Source of the DNA: Oceanobacter mangrovi
GTDB taxonomy: Bacteria > Pseudomonadota > Gammaproteobacteria > Pseudomonadales > Oceanobacteraceae
Reading direction: 5' to 3'
Assembly: GCF_019740315.1 (NCBI RefSeq)
Contig: NZ_JAHXZR010000010.1
Location: forward strand, 124,001 to 188,000
DNA: 64,000 bases
Below, in pieces: positions 8,120 to 17,579 of this stretch (position 1 is the first letter of the stretch; every line of letters begins with the position of its first letter). The notes under the pieces are model-generated. The model was not told the origin of the DNA. It was given only the letters and a program-made list of their open reading frames with translations, and ran no database searches. The translations under genes and the position numbers were made by a program.

Positions 8120-9468
8120 CCCAGCGCCCGACGAATCAGGCCTTCACGGGCCTGAGCCAGATCGGCAGCCAGCTTTTCAACGTCCAGACCAGCTACCGCG
8201 CCATTTTCAACCCGCAGCTTGCCATTGATAAATCCGGCCTTGAGGCTGACGGGCTCACCGCCCAACAATGGCGCCCACTCGGCCGACATCATGCCCTGGT
8301 AACGAGCGGCAGAAATATCAAACAGGCACAGGTCGGCCAGCTTTCCAACCGCGATTTCACCACTGTCTTCAAAGCCCAGCAGTTTAGCGCCATCGGCGCT
8401 GGCCCAGCTCAGTACCTGTGCCAGATCCGGCTCAACCGACGCATTGGCAGCCCGCTGCAGCAGCCAGCTCAGATTGGCTTCCTGCAGCATGGAACCATTT
8501 TCAGACGACGCTGCGCCGTCAACCCCAAGCGAGATCTGCATGCCAGCCTTGTGCATCGCCAATACCTTGGCAATACCACTGCCCAAACGACCGTTAGAAG
8601 TTGGGCAATGGCCGATTCCCGTGCGGCTGGCCGCCAGGGTCTGAATATCCGCTTCGTTGGCCTGCACCAGATGGGCAAACCAGACGTCCTCACCCAGCCA
8701 GTTGACGGACTCGGCATAGTTCACCGCACTCATGCCATATTTCCGCTGCGACTGCTGTTCATCAAAGCCGACTTCCAGCAAATGCGAGTGCATCCGCAAG
8801 CCATTGGCGCGGGCAAAGCCAGCCAGCTGACGCAGATCGTCTGGCGGTGAAGTGTGTACCAGGCTGGTTGGTGCGACGACCAGACGGCGCATGGCATCCG
8901 CTTGCGGCTGATGATACTGATCCAGACTGGCTTGCAGCCCTGTCAGCATCTGTTCGAGGTTTTCCGGTTTGATACCAGCCTTCGCCAGGCCCTGATGCGT
9001 ACCTGTGTTGGTGGCACCACCGCGACACAGCACCAGACGAATGCCAAGATCATCGGCCGCCTGCCAGACAGCGTCTTCCATTTCCGGCGTTGCCGCGATG
9101 TGATAGAGGTAATGATGATCGGCGCAGATCGTGGTGCCAGAGCGCATCAGCTCATACAGACCCAGCGTCGCCGCCAGATACATATCGTTGGGCGTCATAT
9201 GCGGCCAGTACTGATAAGGCACCGAGCCGAGCCATTCGCCCAGATGCTGGTTCAGACCCGCCGGTACCGCCTTGAACAGCGACTGGGCCAGATGGTGATG
9301 GCTGTTGACCAGGCCCGGATACAATACGCATTGGCTGCCGTCAATCACTTCGGCATCGAGTAGTTCCAGCTGGTTGCCGATTTCGGCAATGCGGTTAGCG
9401 CGAATACGCAGGTCGTGACAATCGGGATGGGAGGCAATCGCAGCGCAATTGCGAATCAGATAATGCAT
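8116..9468 (-). CDS. Amidohydrolase, 8-oxoguanine deaminase-like
   Basis: A 450-aa cytoplasmic metal-dependent deaminase of the amidohydrolase superfamily (TIM barrel, subtype III, ATZ/TRZ-guanine deaminase group). Visible metal and catalytic motifs are P-G-L-V-N-S-H-H-H, S-G-T-T-I-C-A-D-H-H, M-H-S-H-L-L-E, A-H-L-V, H-C-P-T-S-N and the barrel-8 Asp in L-G-V-D-G-A-A-S-S. The sequence resembles bacterial 8-oxoguanine deaminases, but other aminated purines, pterins or triazines cannot be excluded. AGGAG lies 7 bases before ATG 9468. The gene is divergent from an ABC importer and an oxygenase cluster, so import, hydroxylation and deamination of a heterocycle is a reasonable hypothesis. Confidence 0.85.
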   Translation of the reverse strand: MHYLIRNCAAIASHPDCHDLRIRANRIAEIGNQLELLDAEVIDGSQCVLYPGLVNSHHHLAQSLFKAVPAGLNQHLGEWLGSVPYQYWPHMTPNDMYLAATLGLYELMRSGTTICADHHYLYHIAATPEMEDAVWQAADDLGIRLVLCRGGATNTGTHQGLAKAGIKPENLEQMLTGLQASLDQYHQPQADAMRRLVVAPTSLVHTSPPDDLRQLAGFARANGLRMHSHLLEVGFDEQQSQRKYGMSAVNYAESVNWLGEDVWFAHLVQANEADIQTLAASRTGIGHCPTSNGRLGSGIAKVLAMHKAGMQISLGVDGAASSENGSMLQEANLSWLLQRAANASVEPDLAQVLSWASADGAKLLGFEDSGEIAVGKLADLCLFDISAARYQGMMSAEWAPLLGGEPVSLKAGFINGKLRVENGAVAGLDVEKLAADLAQAREGLIRRALG

Positions 9469-9908
9469 GGCGGCTCCTGGAGAGTTTCAAAACACTTCTA
9501 AGAGCAATGTCCCGGAACAATTTCCTGACCGCTTCTACTCCTGACTATTGTCATCCTATGGAATTATTTTGTTGCTTTTCAACTGTTCAGCAGAAAAAAT
9601 CCCGCCAGCGAACACTCTGCATCAGTTTGGATCATCAAAATTGCTGTACGCCCCAGAAGGCATCAAAAACATAACCAAACGGTCAAGAAAAGTCGTTTTT
9701 TGTTGGCACGGGGTTTGAATAAACACGATTGCTAACTTCACGAGTAGAAGCTGTCAGGCTTATTTATAAGCTGGGTCATTGCTCACTGAATCACAGGCAA
9801 GCTTATGCATGTCTTTTGTGGTTGGTGGCTGTCTTTATTGACCTGATCTTTATTGACCCAGCTGACCCGATTGCATGCGTAGTCTGCCGATTATTTCGGA
9901 GATCTACC
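9469..9908. other. 440-bp divergent control region
   Basis: This gap separates the deaminase gene from the importer operon. It is AT-richer than its flanks. It contains a sigma-54-like element (9704-9719) and a 12-base direct repeat TCTTTATTGACC (9832-9843 and 9847-9858) just before the importer gene. An open frame running through part of it (from 9729) has no ribosome site and lacks a signal peptide at its start, so I treat the region as non-coding. Confidence 0.6.
9704..9719 (+). promoter_or_regulatory. Sigma-54-like promoter, imperfect
   Basis: TGGCACGGGGTTTGAA fits the sigma-54 consensus TGGCACG-N4-TTGCW except that the conserved -12 GC is GA. If functional it would drive the importer operon about 190 bases downstream under nitrogen control. 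The mismatch falls at an important base, so confidence is low. Confidence 0.35.
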
Positions 9909-10910
9909 ATGAAACGACCATTCCGCCTGAAGTCCCTGCTGCTGACAGGTGCGTTCGCCCTGATCAGCCAGGCCACTCTCGCCGCTGACAAAGTCACCTT
10001 CCAGCTCGACTGGTTACCGGGTGGCGACAAAGCCTCTATTTATGCCGGTATCGATCAGGGGTATTTCGCTGACGAAGGTATCGAAGTAAAAATTTCCCAG
10101 GGCCGTGGTTCCACCGACGCCATCAGCAAAATTGCTACCGGCAGCGCCGATGTCGGTTTTGCTGATCTGGTTGCCCTGCTGGTAGCCCGTGCCAATGATC
10201 AGGTGCCGGTGAAAGCGGTCTATTCCGTTTTCAGTGAAGCGCCCCATGCCTTCTTTACCGTCAAGGGTAACGGCATTAACAGCGTCAGTGACGTCGCTGG
10301 TAAAAAAATCGCTACCTCGCCATTTACCTCTTCCAATATCTTCCTGCCACTGCTGCTCGACCTGAACAAGGTAGATCAGGACAGCATTTCTCTGGTCAAG
10401 GCCGATCCGGGTTCACTGGCACCTATGCTGCTGACCGGCAATACCGATGTGGTGATCTCCTGGATTACCGATGCCGAAAAATACCGCAGCCAGGCCGCCA
10501 AGGCCGGTAAAGAGCTGACCGTGATGCCATGGTACGACGCCGGTCTGAAGTTCTACGCCACTTCCGTGATTGCGTCCGAACGTTTCCTGCAGCAGCGCCC
10601 GGATGTTGCACGCCGCTTTATCCGCGCCTACAACCGTGCAGTTGAATTCACCTGGGCCCATCCACAACAGGCAGCTGAAGCTGTGCACAAGCAGGTACCG
10701 GAAGTTGATGTGGACGTAGCCGTGGCCACCATCAATTCCATCCGCTCACTGGTCTACAACGATGCCAGCGCCAGTGCCGGTCTGGGCAACTTCGACCACC
10801 AGCGTCTGGCCGACACCTGGAAGTCCACTGCGATTGCGCAGAAGCTTGATCCGGCTTCCTTTGACCCGGAAACAGCCATCTCCCGCGAACCCAAACTGGC
10901 AGCTGAGTAA
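9909..10910 (+). CDS. NMT1/THI5-like ABC substrate-binding protein
   Basis: A 333-aa periplasmic binding protein. A signal peptide covers about residues 1-25 (M-K-R-P-F-R-L-K, hydrophobic core, A-T-L-A-A). The mature part begins K-V-T-F-Q-L-D-W-L-P-G-G-D-K, a hallmark of the NMT1/THI5 (SsuA/TauA-related) family, whose members bind thiamine pyrimidine precursors, purine-like bases, sulfonates or nitriles. The frame is open from 9729, but ATG 9909 has CGGAG upstream and yields the signal peptide, so it was chosen. It is followed 16 bases later by the ATPase gene and then the permease gene. The substrate is unknown. The oxygenase and deaminase neighbours favour a nitrogen heterocycle. Confidence 0.92.
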   Translation: MKRPFRLKSLLLTGAFALISQATLAADKVTFQLDWLPGGDKASIYAGIDQGYFADEGIEVKISQGRGSTDAISKIATGSADVGFADLVALLVARANDQVPVKAVYSVFSEAPHAFFTVKGNGINSVSDVAGKKIATSPFTSSNIFLPLLLDLNKVDQDSISLVKADPGSLAPMLLTGNTDVVISWITDAEKYRSQAAKAGKELTVMPWYDAGLKFYATSVIASERFLQQRPDVARRFIRAYNRAVEFTWAHPQQAAEAVHKQVPEVDVDVAVATINSIRSLVYNDASASAGLGNFDHQRLADTWKSTAIAQKLDPASFDPETAISREPKLAAE

Positions 10911-10926
10911 TCCGGACGTATCCCCC

Positions 10927-11778
10927 ATGAAAAACTATGTCGAGTTTATCGACGTAGGGCATGAATACACGCTGGCCGATGGCCAGCGTATGCGAGCCCT
11001 GTCGCCGATCAATTTCAATATCCAGCGCCATGAATTCGTTTCGGTCGTTGGCCCTTCAGGCTGTGGTAAATCCACCCTGCTGCGTTTGCTGTCGGGTCTG
11101 ATCCAGCCCACCGAAGGCGAAGTACGGATTTTTGACAAGCCCGTGACCGAGCCCCAGGACGAGGTCGGCATCGTGTTCCAGAAACCCACCCTGCTGCCGT
11201 GGAAAAACGTTCTGGATAACGTGTTGTTCCCCCTGCGACACAAGTTTGGCCGGGTATTGCCCGCAGATAAGCAACGCGCCAGCCAGTTACTGGAAATGGC
11301 CGGGCTGGGCAGCTACCAACAGCACATGCCGGGTGAACTGTCCGGTGGTATGCAGCAACGCGTCGGTATCGTGCGTGCGCTGCTGTTGTCACCCGACATC
11401 CTGATTCTCGACGAACCCTTCAGTGCACTGGATGCCCTGACCCGCGAAGAAATGGGTTTTGAACTGCTGCGTATTTGCCGCGAGCAGAAAAAAACCGTGC
11501 TGTTTATCACTCACTCGATCAGCGAAGCGGTACTGCTGAGCGACCGGGTGGTGGTACTGGGTGGTCGTCCTGGTGAGCTGGTCGACAACATTGAGATCGA
11601 TCTGCCAGGCCAGCGCGACAACAGCACCTTGCAACACCCGGACTTTGCGGCCTATACCCGCACCATACGCAACTATATCTGTGCGCCTCACAAAACTGGT
11701 GAACAAGAGAAAACTGGTGAATCAGCAAAGACTGATGAACCACGCAAAGCTGTCTCACCCCACAAGGGAGCTGCCTGA
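10927..11778 (+). CDS. ABC transporter ATPase (SsuB/TauB type)
   Basis: A 283-aa nucleotide-binding subunit. Walker A is G-P-S-G-C-G-K-S-T (from residue 42), the Q-loop lies in V-F-Q-K-P-T-L-L-P-W, the signature is L-S-G-G-M-Q-Q-R and Walker B is I-L-I-L-D-E-P-F-S-A-L-D, followed by the switch His in F-I-T-H-S-I-S-E-A. This is the standard pattern for the nitrate/sulfonate/pyrimidine ABC subfamily. The start at 10927 was chosen because the domain begins there. The C-terminal tail (about 255-283) is low complexity and encoded by a tandem 18-base repeat (11692-11745), which is not usual in the family. Its stop overlaps the permease start (TGATG). Confidence 0.93.
   Translation: MKNYVEFIDVGHEYTLADGQRMRALSPINFNIQRHEFVSVVGPSGCGKSTLLRLLSGLIQPTEGEVRIFDKPVTEPQDEVGIVFQKPTLLPWKNVLDNVLFPLRHKFGRVLPADKQRASQLLEMAGLGSYQQHMPGELSGGMQQRVGIVRALLLSPDILILDEPFSALDALTREEMGFELLRICREQKKTVLFITHSISEAVLLSDRVVVLGGRPGELVDNIEIDLPGQRDNSTLQHPDFAAYTRTIRNYICAPHKTGEQEKTGESAKTDEPRKAVSPHKGAA
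11692..11745 (+). repeat. Three 18-base tandem units in the ATPase tail
   Basis: Three imperfect 18-base units (11692-11709, 11710-11727, 11728-11745) share AAAACTGGTGAA or AAGACTGATGAA and encode K-T-G-E / K-T-D-E hexapeptides. The tail lies outside the conserved ATPase fold. Confidence 0.75.
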
Positions 11779-12587
11779 TGTCTGCCAACACTCGCTCGCT
11801 GGAAAACACCATGCTGAAGACCCGGCTCAAGAGCATGCTGCGGAATTCACTGCCAACACTGGCGATGATTGCCCTGATCCCGATATGGGAACTGGTCTGC
11901 TGGCTGTTTGAAGTGCCCGAATTCATCCTGCCGCGTCCGTCCGCCATTGCAGAGGCGTTTGTTGCAGTCGAACCACAACGCTGGTTGCTGCATCTGGGCG
12001 CCACCCTGTACATCGCACTGGCCGGCTTCGCCCTGTCGATTCTGATCAGTCTGCCGTTGGCCGTGTTACTGGTGCGTTCCGAGTTTCTCAACAAGACCCT
12101 GTTCCCGATCCTGGTGGTGATCCAGTCGACGCCGATCATTGCGATTGCGCCGCTGCTGATCGTGATCATGGGCACCGGTGATGCGCCACGTTTGACCATT
12201 ACCTGTCTGATCACCTTCTTCCCGCTGGTGGTATCAGCCACCACAGGCATGCTGTCGACACCGGAAGAACTGATTGAGCTGAGCCGTTCATTGCGCGGTG
12301 GTGCCATTCGCGAGATCTGGCAGATTCGTTTGCCCTACGCCATTCCGCATATTTTCAGCGGTCTCAAAGTGGGGATTACCCTGGCCGTGATTGGTGCAGT
12401 AATCGCAGAGTTTGTTGCAGCGGAACAGGGCCTGGGCTACTTCGTGCAGTTCTCGACCTCGTATTTCAAGATTCCGCAGGCCTTCGCGGCACTGTTTTTC
12501 CTCTCCATTGTCAGCCTGATGCTGTTCAAGGCGGTGCGATGGACTCAAAAAATCTGGTTTGGCTGGAGCCTGCAAAAATCCAGCTGA
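11778..12587 (+). CDS. ABC transporter permease (SsuC/TauC type)
   Basis: A 269-aa inner-membrane permease with about six helices. It carries the coupling EAA loop before S-L-R-G-G-A-I-R-E-I-W-Q-I-R-L-P, the typical BPD_transp_1 signature of the nitrate/sulfonate/thiamine-precursor group. An N-terminal cytoplasmic stretch precedes the first helix (about residues 25-45). The start overlaps the ATPase stop, implying translational coupling; ATGs a few codons further in are possible alternatives. Together with the binding protein and ATPase it forms a complete importer. No second permease or outer-membrane receptor is present. Confidence 0.93.
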   Translation: MSANTRSLENTMLKTRLKSMLRNSLPTLAMIALIPIWELVCWLFEVPEFILPRPSAIAEAFVAVEPQRWLLHLGATLYIALAGFALSILISLPLAVLLVRSEFLNKTLFPILVVIQSTPIIAIAPLLIVIMGTGDAPRLTITCLITFFPLVVSATTGMLSTPEELIELSRSLRGGAIREIWQIRLPYAIPHIFSGLKVGITLAVIGAVIAEFVAAEQGLGYFVQFSTSYFKIPQAFAALFFLSIVSLMLFKAVRWTQKIWFGWSLQKSS

Positions 12588-12715
12588 TGAACTGATTGCA
12601 AGACCATTTGATTCACGAAATAGCAAGACCCTTGATTCACGGAGTATAAGCGGCAGGCCTTTGGCCCGGCATTGCTCCAATAACCGCAGCCTGGCTGCAT
12701 ACATTGGAGAAAACC

Positions 12716-13714
12716 ATGACTCAAACCTATAACCTCGCAGAGCTGAACTTTGAAAGCACCATCGGCGGCATGGGAGAAGAAACCACCGCTCGTGCGATTC
12801 CGGTGATCGACCTCAGCGACTTCGACAACAACCGTGAAGCGATCAAGCAACAACTGTGGCAGGCCGCCACCGAAGTGGGCTTTTTCCAGCTCAGCAACCA
12901 CGCCATTCCGCTGGCTATGGTGGAAGAAGCGTTTGCCCAGAGTGAAGCCTTTTTTGCCCTGCCGAATGACGTGAAAAAGCAGTTCCCGCTGAAAGAAGGC
13001 CTCAATGCCGGCTGGGAATTTATGGCACAGGTACGTCCGTCAACCGGTACTGCCGACCAGAAAGAAAGCTATCAGGTGACTATGCCTCATATGAACGACC
13101 TGTGGCCTGATCAGACTCAGGTACCGGAATTCCAGCGTATCATTCTGGATTTCGAATACCGCGCCTGGAAACTGGGCATGGACATACTGTCATGCTTCGC
13201 TGAAAAACTCGGCTTCGACAGCGACTTCTTCACTCGCGCCCACGACCGCAGCAGTGCGGAATACCAGAGCACCCTGCGTCTGCTGCACTACCTGCCAATG
13301 GAACAGGCCGACCAGCACGAAGATAACTGGCGCGCCGGTGCCCACACCGACTTCGACTGTTTCACCATGGTGTTCCAGCGTGATGGTCAGGGCGGCCTGC
13401 AAGCCTGCCCGGGCAAAGACGCTCAGGGCTCCCAGCAGTGGAGCACCGTTGAGGCCAAACTGGAACTGATCACCTGCAACATCGGCGACATGCTGATGCG
13501 CTGGAGTGACGACAAGCTGAAATCCACCCTGCACCGGGTACGTATGCCGCGTGCCGATGAATATCAGGGCCCGCGCTTCAGCATGGCGTACTTCTGCCAG
13601 GCCAACAAAGACCAGATCATTCAGGGCCCGGATGGCAAATACCCGGCCATCACCGCGCGTGACTACATGCGCCAGCGTCTGGATGCCAACTTTGCTCCGT
13701 CAAAGAGCAAATAA
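12716..13714 (+). CDS. Fe(II)/2-oxoglutarate oxygenase, IPNS family
   Basis: A 332-aa cytoplasmic oxygenase related to isopenicillin N synthase. It has a DIOX_N-like N-terminus (A-I-P-V-I-D-L-S-D-F) and a double-stranded beta-helix core. The iron ligands are H210-x-D212 and H273. R287 and S289 in R-F-S form the RxS motif that anchors the co-substrate. GGAGA stands 5-6 bases before ATG 12716, so this start was preferred to the upstream TTG. It lies 128 bases after the permease gene, probably in the same transcript, and is followed by a strong terminator. It probably hydroxylates or oxidises the imported compound. The substrate is not deducible; penicillin synthesis is not implied. Confidence 0.9.
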   Translation: MTQTYNLAELNFESTIGGMGEETTARAIPVIDLSDFDNNREAIKQQLWQAATEVGFFQLSNHAIPLAMVEEAFAQSEAFFALPNDVKKQFPLKEGLNAGWEFMAQVRPSTGTADQKESYQVTMPHMNDLWPDQTQVPEFQRIILDFEYRAWKLGMDILSCFAEKLGFDSDFFTRAHDRSSAEYQSTLRLLHYLPMEQADQHEDNWRAGAHTDFDCFTMVFQRDGQGGLQACPGKDAQGSQQWSTVEAKLELITCNIGDMLMRWSDDKLKSTLHRVRMPRADEYQGPRFSMAYFCQANKDQIIQGPDGKYPAITARDYMRQRLDANFAPSKSK

Positions 13715-13756
13715 GTCTGGGCAAGCGCGAATCAGCTGACGGGAATGTCAGTGCAC

Positions 13757-13787
13757 AAAAAACGGCCTCACGATGAGGCCGTTTTTG
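13757..13787 (+). terminator. Rho-independent terminator of the importer-oxygenase operon
   Basis: The stem AACGGCCTCA / TGAGGCCGTT with a short loop is followed by a T-run, 43 bases after the oxygenase stop. Confidence 0.9.
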
Positions 13788-13811
13788 TAGCTGCATTAAA
13801 GAGCCAGCACC

Positions 13812-13903
13812 GTAGAGTGTAATAGCCGGAGGCGTATTACACCACGCAGACAGGATCATGTATTACGCCCCGGCCTGACGGCCTTCGGGCTAATACATCC
13901 TAC
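13812..13903. repeat. Inverted REP doublet (BIME-like)
   Basis: Two REP-like units face each other. On the plus strand GTAG (13812-13815) precedes a hairpin with arms GTGTAATA (13817-13824) and TATTACAC (13835-13842). On the minus strand GTAG (13903-13900) precedes a longer hairpin with arms ATGTATTA (13858-13865) and TAATACAT (13891-13898). A 5' GTAG tetranucleotide plus imperfect palindrome, in inverted pairs, is the form of REP sequences mobilised by RAYT transposases. The doublet sits between two convergent terminators. Confidence 0.75.
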
Positions 13904-13915
13904 AATTCTGATGAG

Positions 13916-13947
13916 TACAAAAAAGGCCTCACAGAGAGGCCTTTTTC
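13916..13947 (-). terminator. Rho-independent terminator of trxB
   Basis: On the minus strand AAAAAGGCCTCT / AGAGGCCTTTTT forms a stem followed by T residues, just downstream of the trxB stop. Confidence 0.88.
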
Positions 13948-13965
13948 AATTCAGCAACCGGGTAA

Positions 13966-15039
<1,074 letters not shown>

Positions 15040-15192
15040 TCAACCAACAAAACCAATCGTTTGGATATAACGAAATGCCTTATCAGGCTGCCATCCTTAA
15101 TAAAACTCCCCAAAAGGCGAAAACCCTGATCTTACCTATACTTTTTTACATCCATAAATAACCATCGTTCGCCAGCGCCAGGGAGACTGACC

Positions 15193-15690
15193 TTGCCAGG
15201 AAATGAAGTGTCACTGTCGGAAAATGATCTCATCGTTTCAAAAACCGACCTCCAGAGCCTGATCACCTATGCGAACGCAGAATTTTGTAACTACTCCTGC
15301 TACACGCTGGATGAACTGCTTGGTCAACCGCACAACCTGATTCGCCATGAGGATATGCCACGAGGCGTGTTCCAGTTGATGTGGGAACATCTGAAGCGAG
15401 AGGAGGAGTTTTTTGGCTACATCAAAAACCGTCGCAAGGACGGCGACTATTACTGGACGCTCGCCAACGTTGCCCCGGTCATGAGCAATCGCGAATGTAT
15501 TGGCTACATTTCTGTCCGGCGCCAACCCAAACGTACAGCATTGAATATCATTGAACCCTTATACAGCCGCATGCTGGCTGTTGAATCGCGCATGAACCGG
15601 GAACAGCAAGCCGCCACATCCATTCAACTTATGCAGCAGATGTTCAGCAGGGAGCACGAGAGCTATGCAGAATTTATACTCTCGCTGTAA
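15193..15690 (+). CDS. Stand-alone PAS (Aer-type) sensor protein
   Basis: A 165-aa protein consisting of one PAS domain of the Aer type: [16 protein letters not shown] near the start, then [15 protein letters not shown], and [16 protein letters not shown] helical tail follows. The last 26 bases overlap the next gene in another frame. In most relatives this PAS domain is the N-terminus of a single membrane chemoreceptor, here split off. The start may be TTG 15193 (GGGAG upstream) or GTG 15208. It probably senses redox state or energy through a bound flavin or ligand and signals to the receptor encoded next. Confidence 0.8.
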   Translation: MPGNEVSLSENDLIVSKTDLQSLITYANAEFCNYSCYTLDELLGQPHNLIRHEDMPRGVFQLMWEHLKREEEFFGYIKNRRKDGDYYWTLANVAPVMSNRECIGYISVRRQPKRTALNIIEPLYSRMLAVESRMNREQQAATSIQLMQQMFSREHESYAEFILSL

Positions 15691-17164
15691 GCCGAGGACG
15701 TTTAACATTCTCAACCAGGCGGGCTGGGCCACCAGTATCGCTATCCTTTATCTGGATCATGCTTCAACGGCCTCCATTGCCGCGTCGATATTTCTGTTAC
15801 TTGCCATGAGCCTGATGCGTTACTGCCAGGCGCTTTTTTTACAAAAGCAACGCCGACAAATGCATCAACTGCTGCAAACCATTGTCACCGGCGACCTGCA
15901 GCCACGACTGATTTTTCAGCATGCTGACAGCAACATGGAAACCATGGCGCAAAATCTGAATTCCTTTCTGGATCAGGTGGAAACCTACATCCGGGAAGTT
16001 GAATCGTCGTTCAAGGCAGCCAGTCAGGAAAAATTCTATCGCCGGCCAGTCAGCCAGGGCCTCAACGGCCAACTGAAGCATTCTCTCAACAACATTGCCG
16101 AAGCCTTCAAAGCGATTGAGCGCGCCAATGTACTGGCCAATTTTCAGGAGGTTGATCGTAACGTCAGCAAGACCAAAACGGCGGGCTTGTTAAAGAACCT
16201 TGGCCGCAATCAGGATGACCTGCGCAAGGTCGCTGATGAGATGAGTGAAATCGAAGACTCGTCCTCGATTGGCGTCAACCTGTCTACCGACGCTCTGGAA
16301 AAGATTCGGCTGGTCGTACATGACCTGCAGGAGCAGTTCGAACGATCAGGCTCCATGCATGCCACCGCGCTTGAACTACAAAAGCACTCCGGCCAGATCA
16401 GCAAGGTGCTCTCCCAGATTGACTCCATCGCCGACCAAACCAATTTGCTGGCGCTCAACGCAGCGATTGAAGCCGCCAGAGCTGGCGAGGCTGGCCGTGG
16501 CTTTGCAGTGGTCGCTGACGAAGTCCGATCGCTGGCCGCCAATACCCGCTCGGCAACATCAAACATCACTGACCTGATGAAAAACTTTCAGCGCTCTGCC
16601 AGCCAGATTTCTGATGCGGCTACCCAACTGGTGCAATCGACATCATCTGTAAAAGACTCAACGCTGAACTTTGAGCAATCATTCAGTGAGCTGGCACACA
16701 TTGCCCAACGCACCTATCAACAAATCAGCTATTCCGAAGTCGTCAGCTTTGCCTCATTGGTCAAGGTCGATCATATGATTTTTGTGCAATACGGCTATCA
16801 GGCGATCGAGGCTGGTCCGGGGTCTGCTGCCTGGAGCACTGTCGATTGCAGTGATCGCGATTGTCGCTTCGGCCAGTGGTACCACTATGGCATCGGTCAA
16901 CAATATTTCAGCCACCTGCCATCTTACAAAGCCATTGACCCATTGCATGCTGAAATCCACCAGCAGATGTCTCAGGTTCTCAATATCGCCCAGCACAAGG
17001 ATTGGCACCATGATGCCAATGCCCATGAACAGCTGCGGCAGGGATTTGCTCGTATTGAAACGCTGAGCGAGCAGCTGATTTCCCTGATCGATCAATTGAC
17101 CGACGAAAAACTGCGTTTTGAAGGCGCCAGCACCACCGCCAGCAATGATATTGAACTGTTCTGA
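15665..17164 (+). CDS. Methyl-accepting chemotaxis protein with CZB domain
   Basis: A 499-aa receptor. A hydrophobic hairpin (about residues 18-55) is followed by a HAMP-like linker and coiled coil. The signalling tip is conserved: [19 protein letters not shown]. The C-terminus (about 360-440) is a chemoreceptor zinc-binding (CZB) domain with [15 protein letters not shown] and P-L-H-A-E-I-H, the His/Cys zinc ligands. There is no periplasmic domain, so sensing is internal, through the PAS protein encoded just upstream and through zinc. The start overlaps the PAS gene by 26 bases with GGGAG upstream. No cheA/cheW genes are nearby. Confidence 0.9.
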   Translation: MQNLYSRCKPRTFNILNQAGWATSIAILYLDHASTASIAASIFLLLAMSLMRYCQALFLQKQRRQMHQLLQTIVTGDLQPRLIFQHADSNMETMAQNLNSFLDQVETYIREVESSFKAASQEKFYRRPVSQGLNGQLKHSLNNIAEAFKAIERANVLANFQEVDRNVSKTKTAGLLKNLGRNQDDLRKVADEMSEIEDSSSIGVNLSTDALEKIRLVVHDLQEQFERSGSMHATALELQKHSGQISKVLSQIDSIADQTNLLALNAAIEAARAGEAGRGFAVVADEVRSLAANTRSATSNITDLMKNFQRSASQISDAATQLVQSTSSVKDSTLNFEQSFSELAHIAQRTYQQISYSEVVSFASLVKVDHMIFVQYGYQAIEAGPGSAAWSTVDCSDRDCRFGQWYHYGIGQQYFSHLPSYKAIDPLHAEIHQQMSQVLNIAQHKDWHHDANAHEQLRQGFARIETLSEQLISLIDQLTDEKLRFEGASTTASNDIELF

Positions 17165-17579
17165 CAATTCACTCGCAAGGCTTGGCAAGCACCGCATTTG
17201 AGTAGATAGTGAAGCCTCACCCACGGAGGGAGGGAGACATTGCCAGTCTACCCACTTGCACGGGTGCGGCGGCCTGTTAATAGCCTTCGCCACACCCTGT
17301 TTCTGCCGTATCCCCAGGGGCTCTGTCTTACCAGCGCCTCGCAGGCTTCTACCGCTTTTCAGCAACCCCCACTCTCATCCACCTACTCACTTAAAGGACC
17401 CACAGCAAGAGCATGTCCACAGGCTCTGTCTCAGCAGCGCCTCACCAACAGTGCGTCACAAATCGCTAGTGCTTTTCGGCAACACCCGCTCCCACATCAG
17501 GAACCAGCAGCAAGGGCAACCGCGCTGCGGATCACGTTTGCGTTTGTTTCAAAGGAACTGCAATCAGGAGAATGTCTAT
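17165..17579 (+). other. 415-bp gap with an imperfect direct repeat
   Basis: No convincing gene is present. The segment contains two related blocks (17319-17376 and 17422-17493) sharing GGCTCTGTCT...CAGCGCCTC and GCTTTTC.GCAAC.CCC.CTC. It may be an mRNA leader of the following PhoH-type gene or a decayed repeat. Confidence 0.6.
17319..17493 (+). repeat. Imperfect direct repeat upstream of the PhoH-type gene
   Basis: Copy 1 (17319-17376) and copy 2 (17422-17493) match at both ends, about 20 of 22 bases in the first block and about 18 of 21 in the second. The spacing between blocks is longer in copy 2. The repeat lies just before the PhoH-type ribosome site. Confidence 0.65.

Noticed and set aside
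9729-9908. Upstream extension of the substrate-binding protein frame
   Set aside because: No ribosome site at the extended start, and it would bury the signal peptide inside the protein.
12716-13714. Isopenicillin N synthase for antibiotic synthesis
   Set aside because: Only the family fold is shared. No ACV synthetase or other penicillin genes are present, so the enzyme is named only by family.
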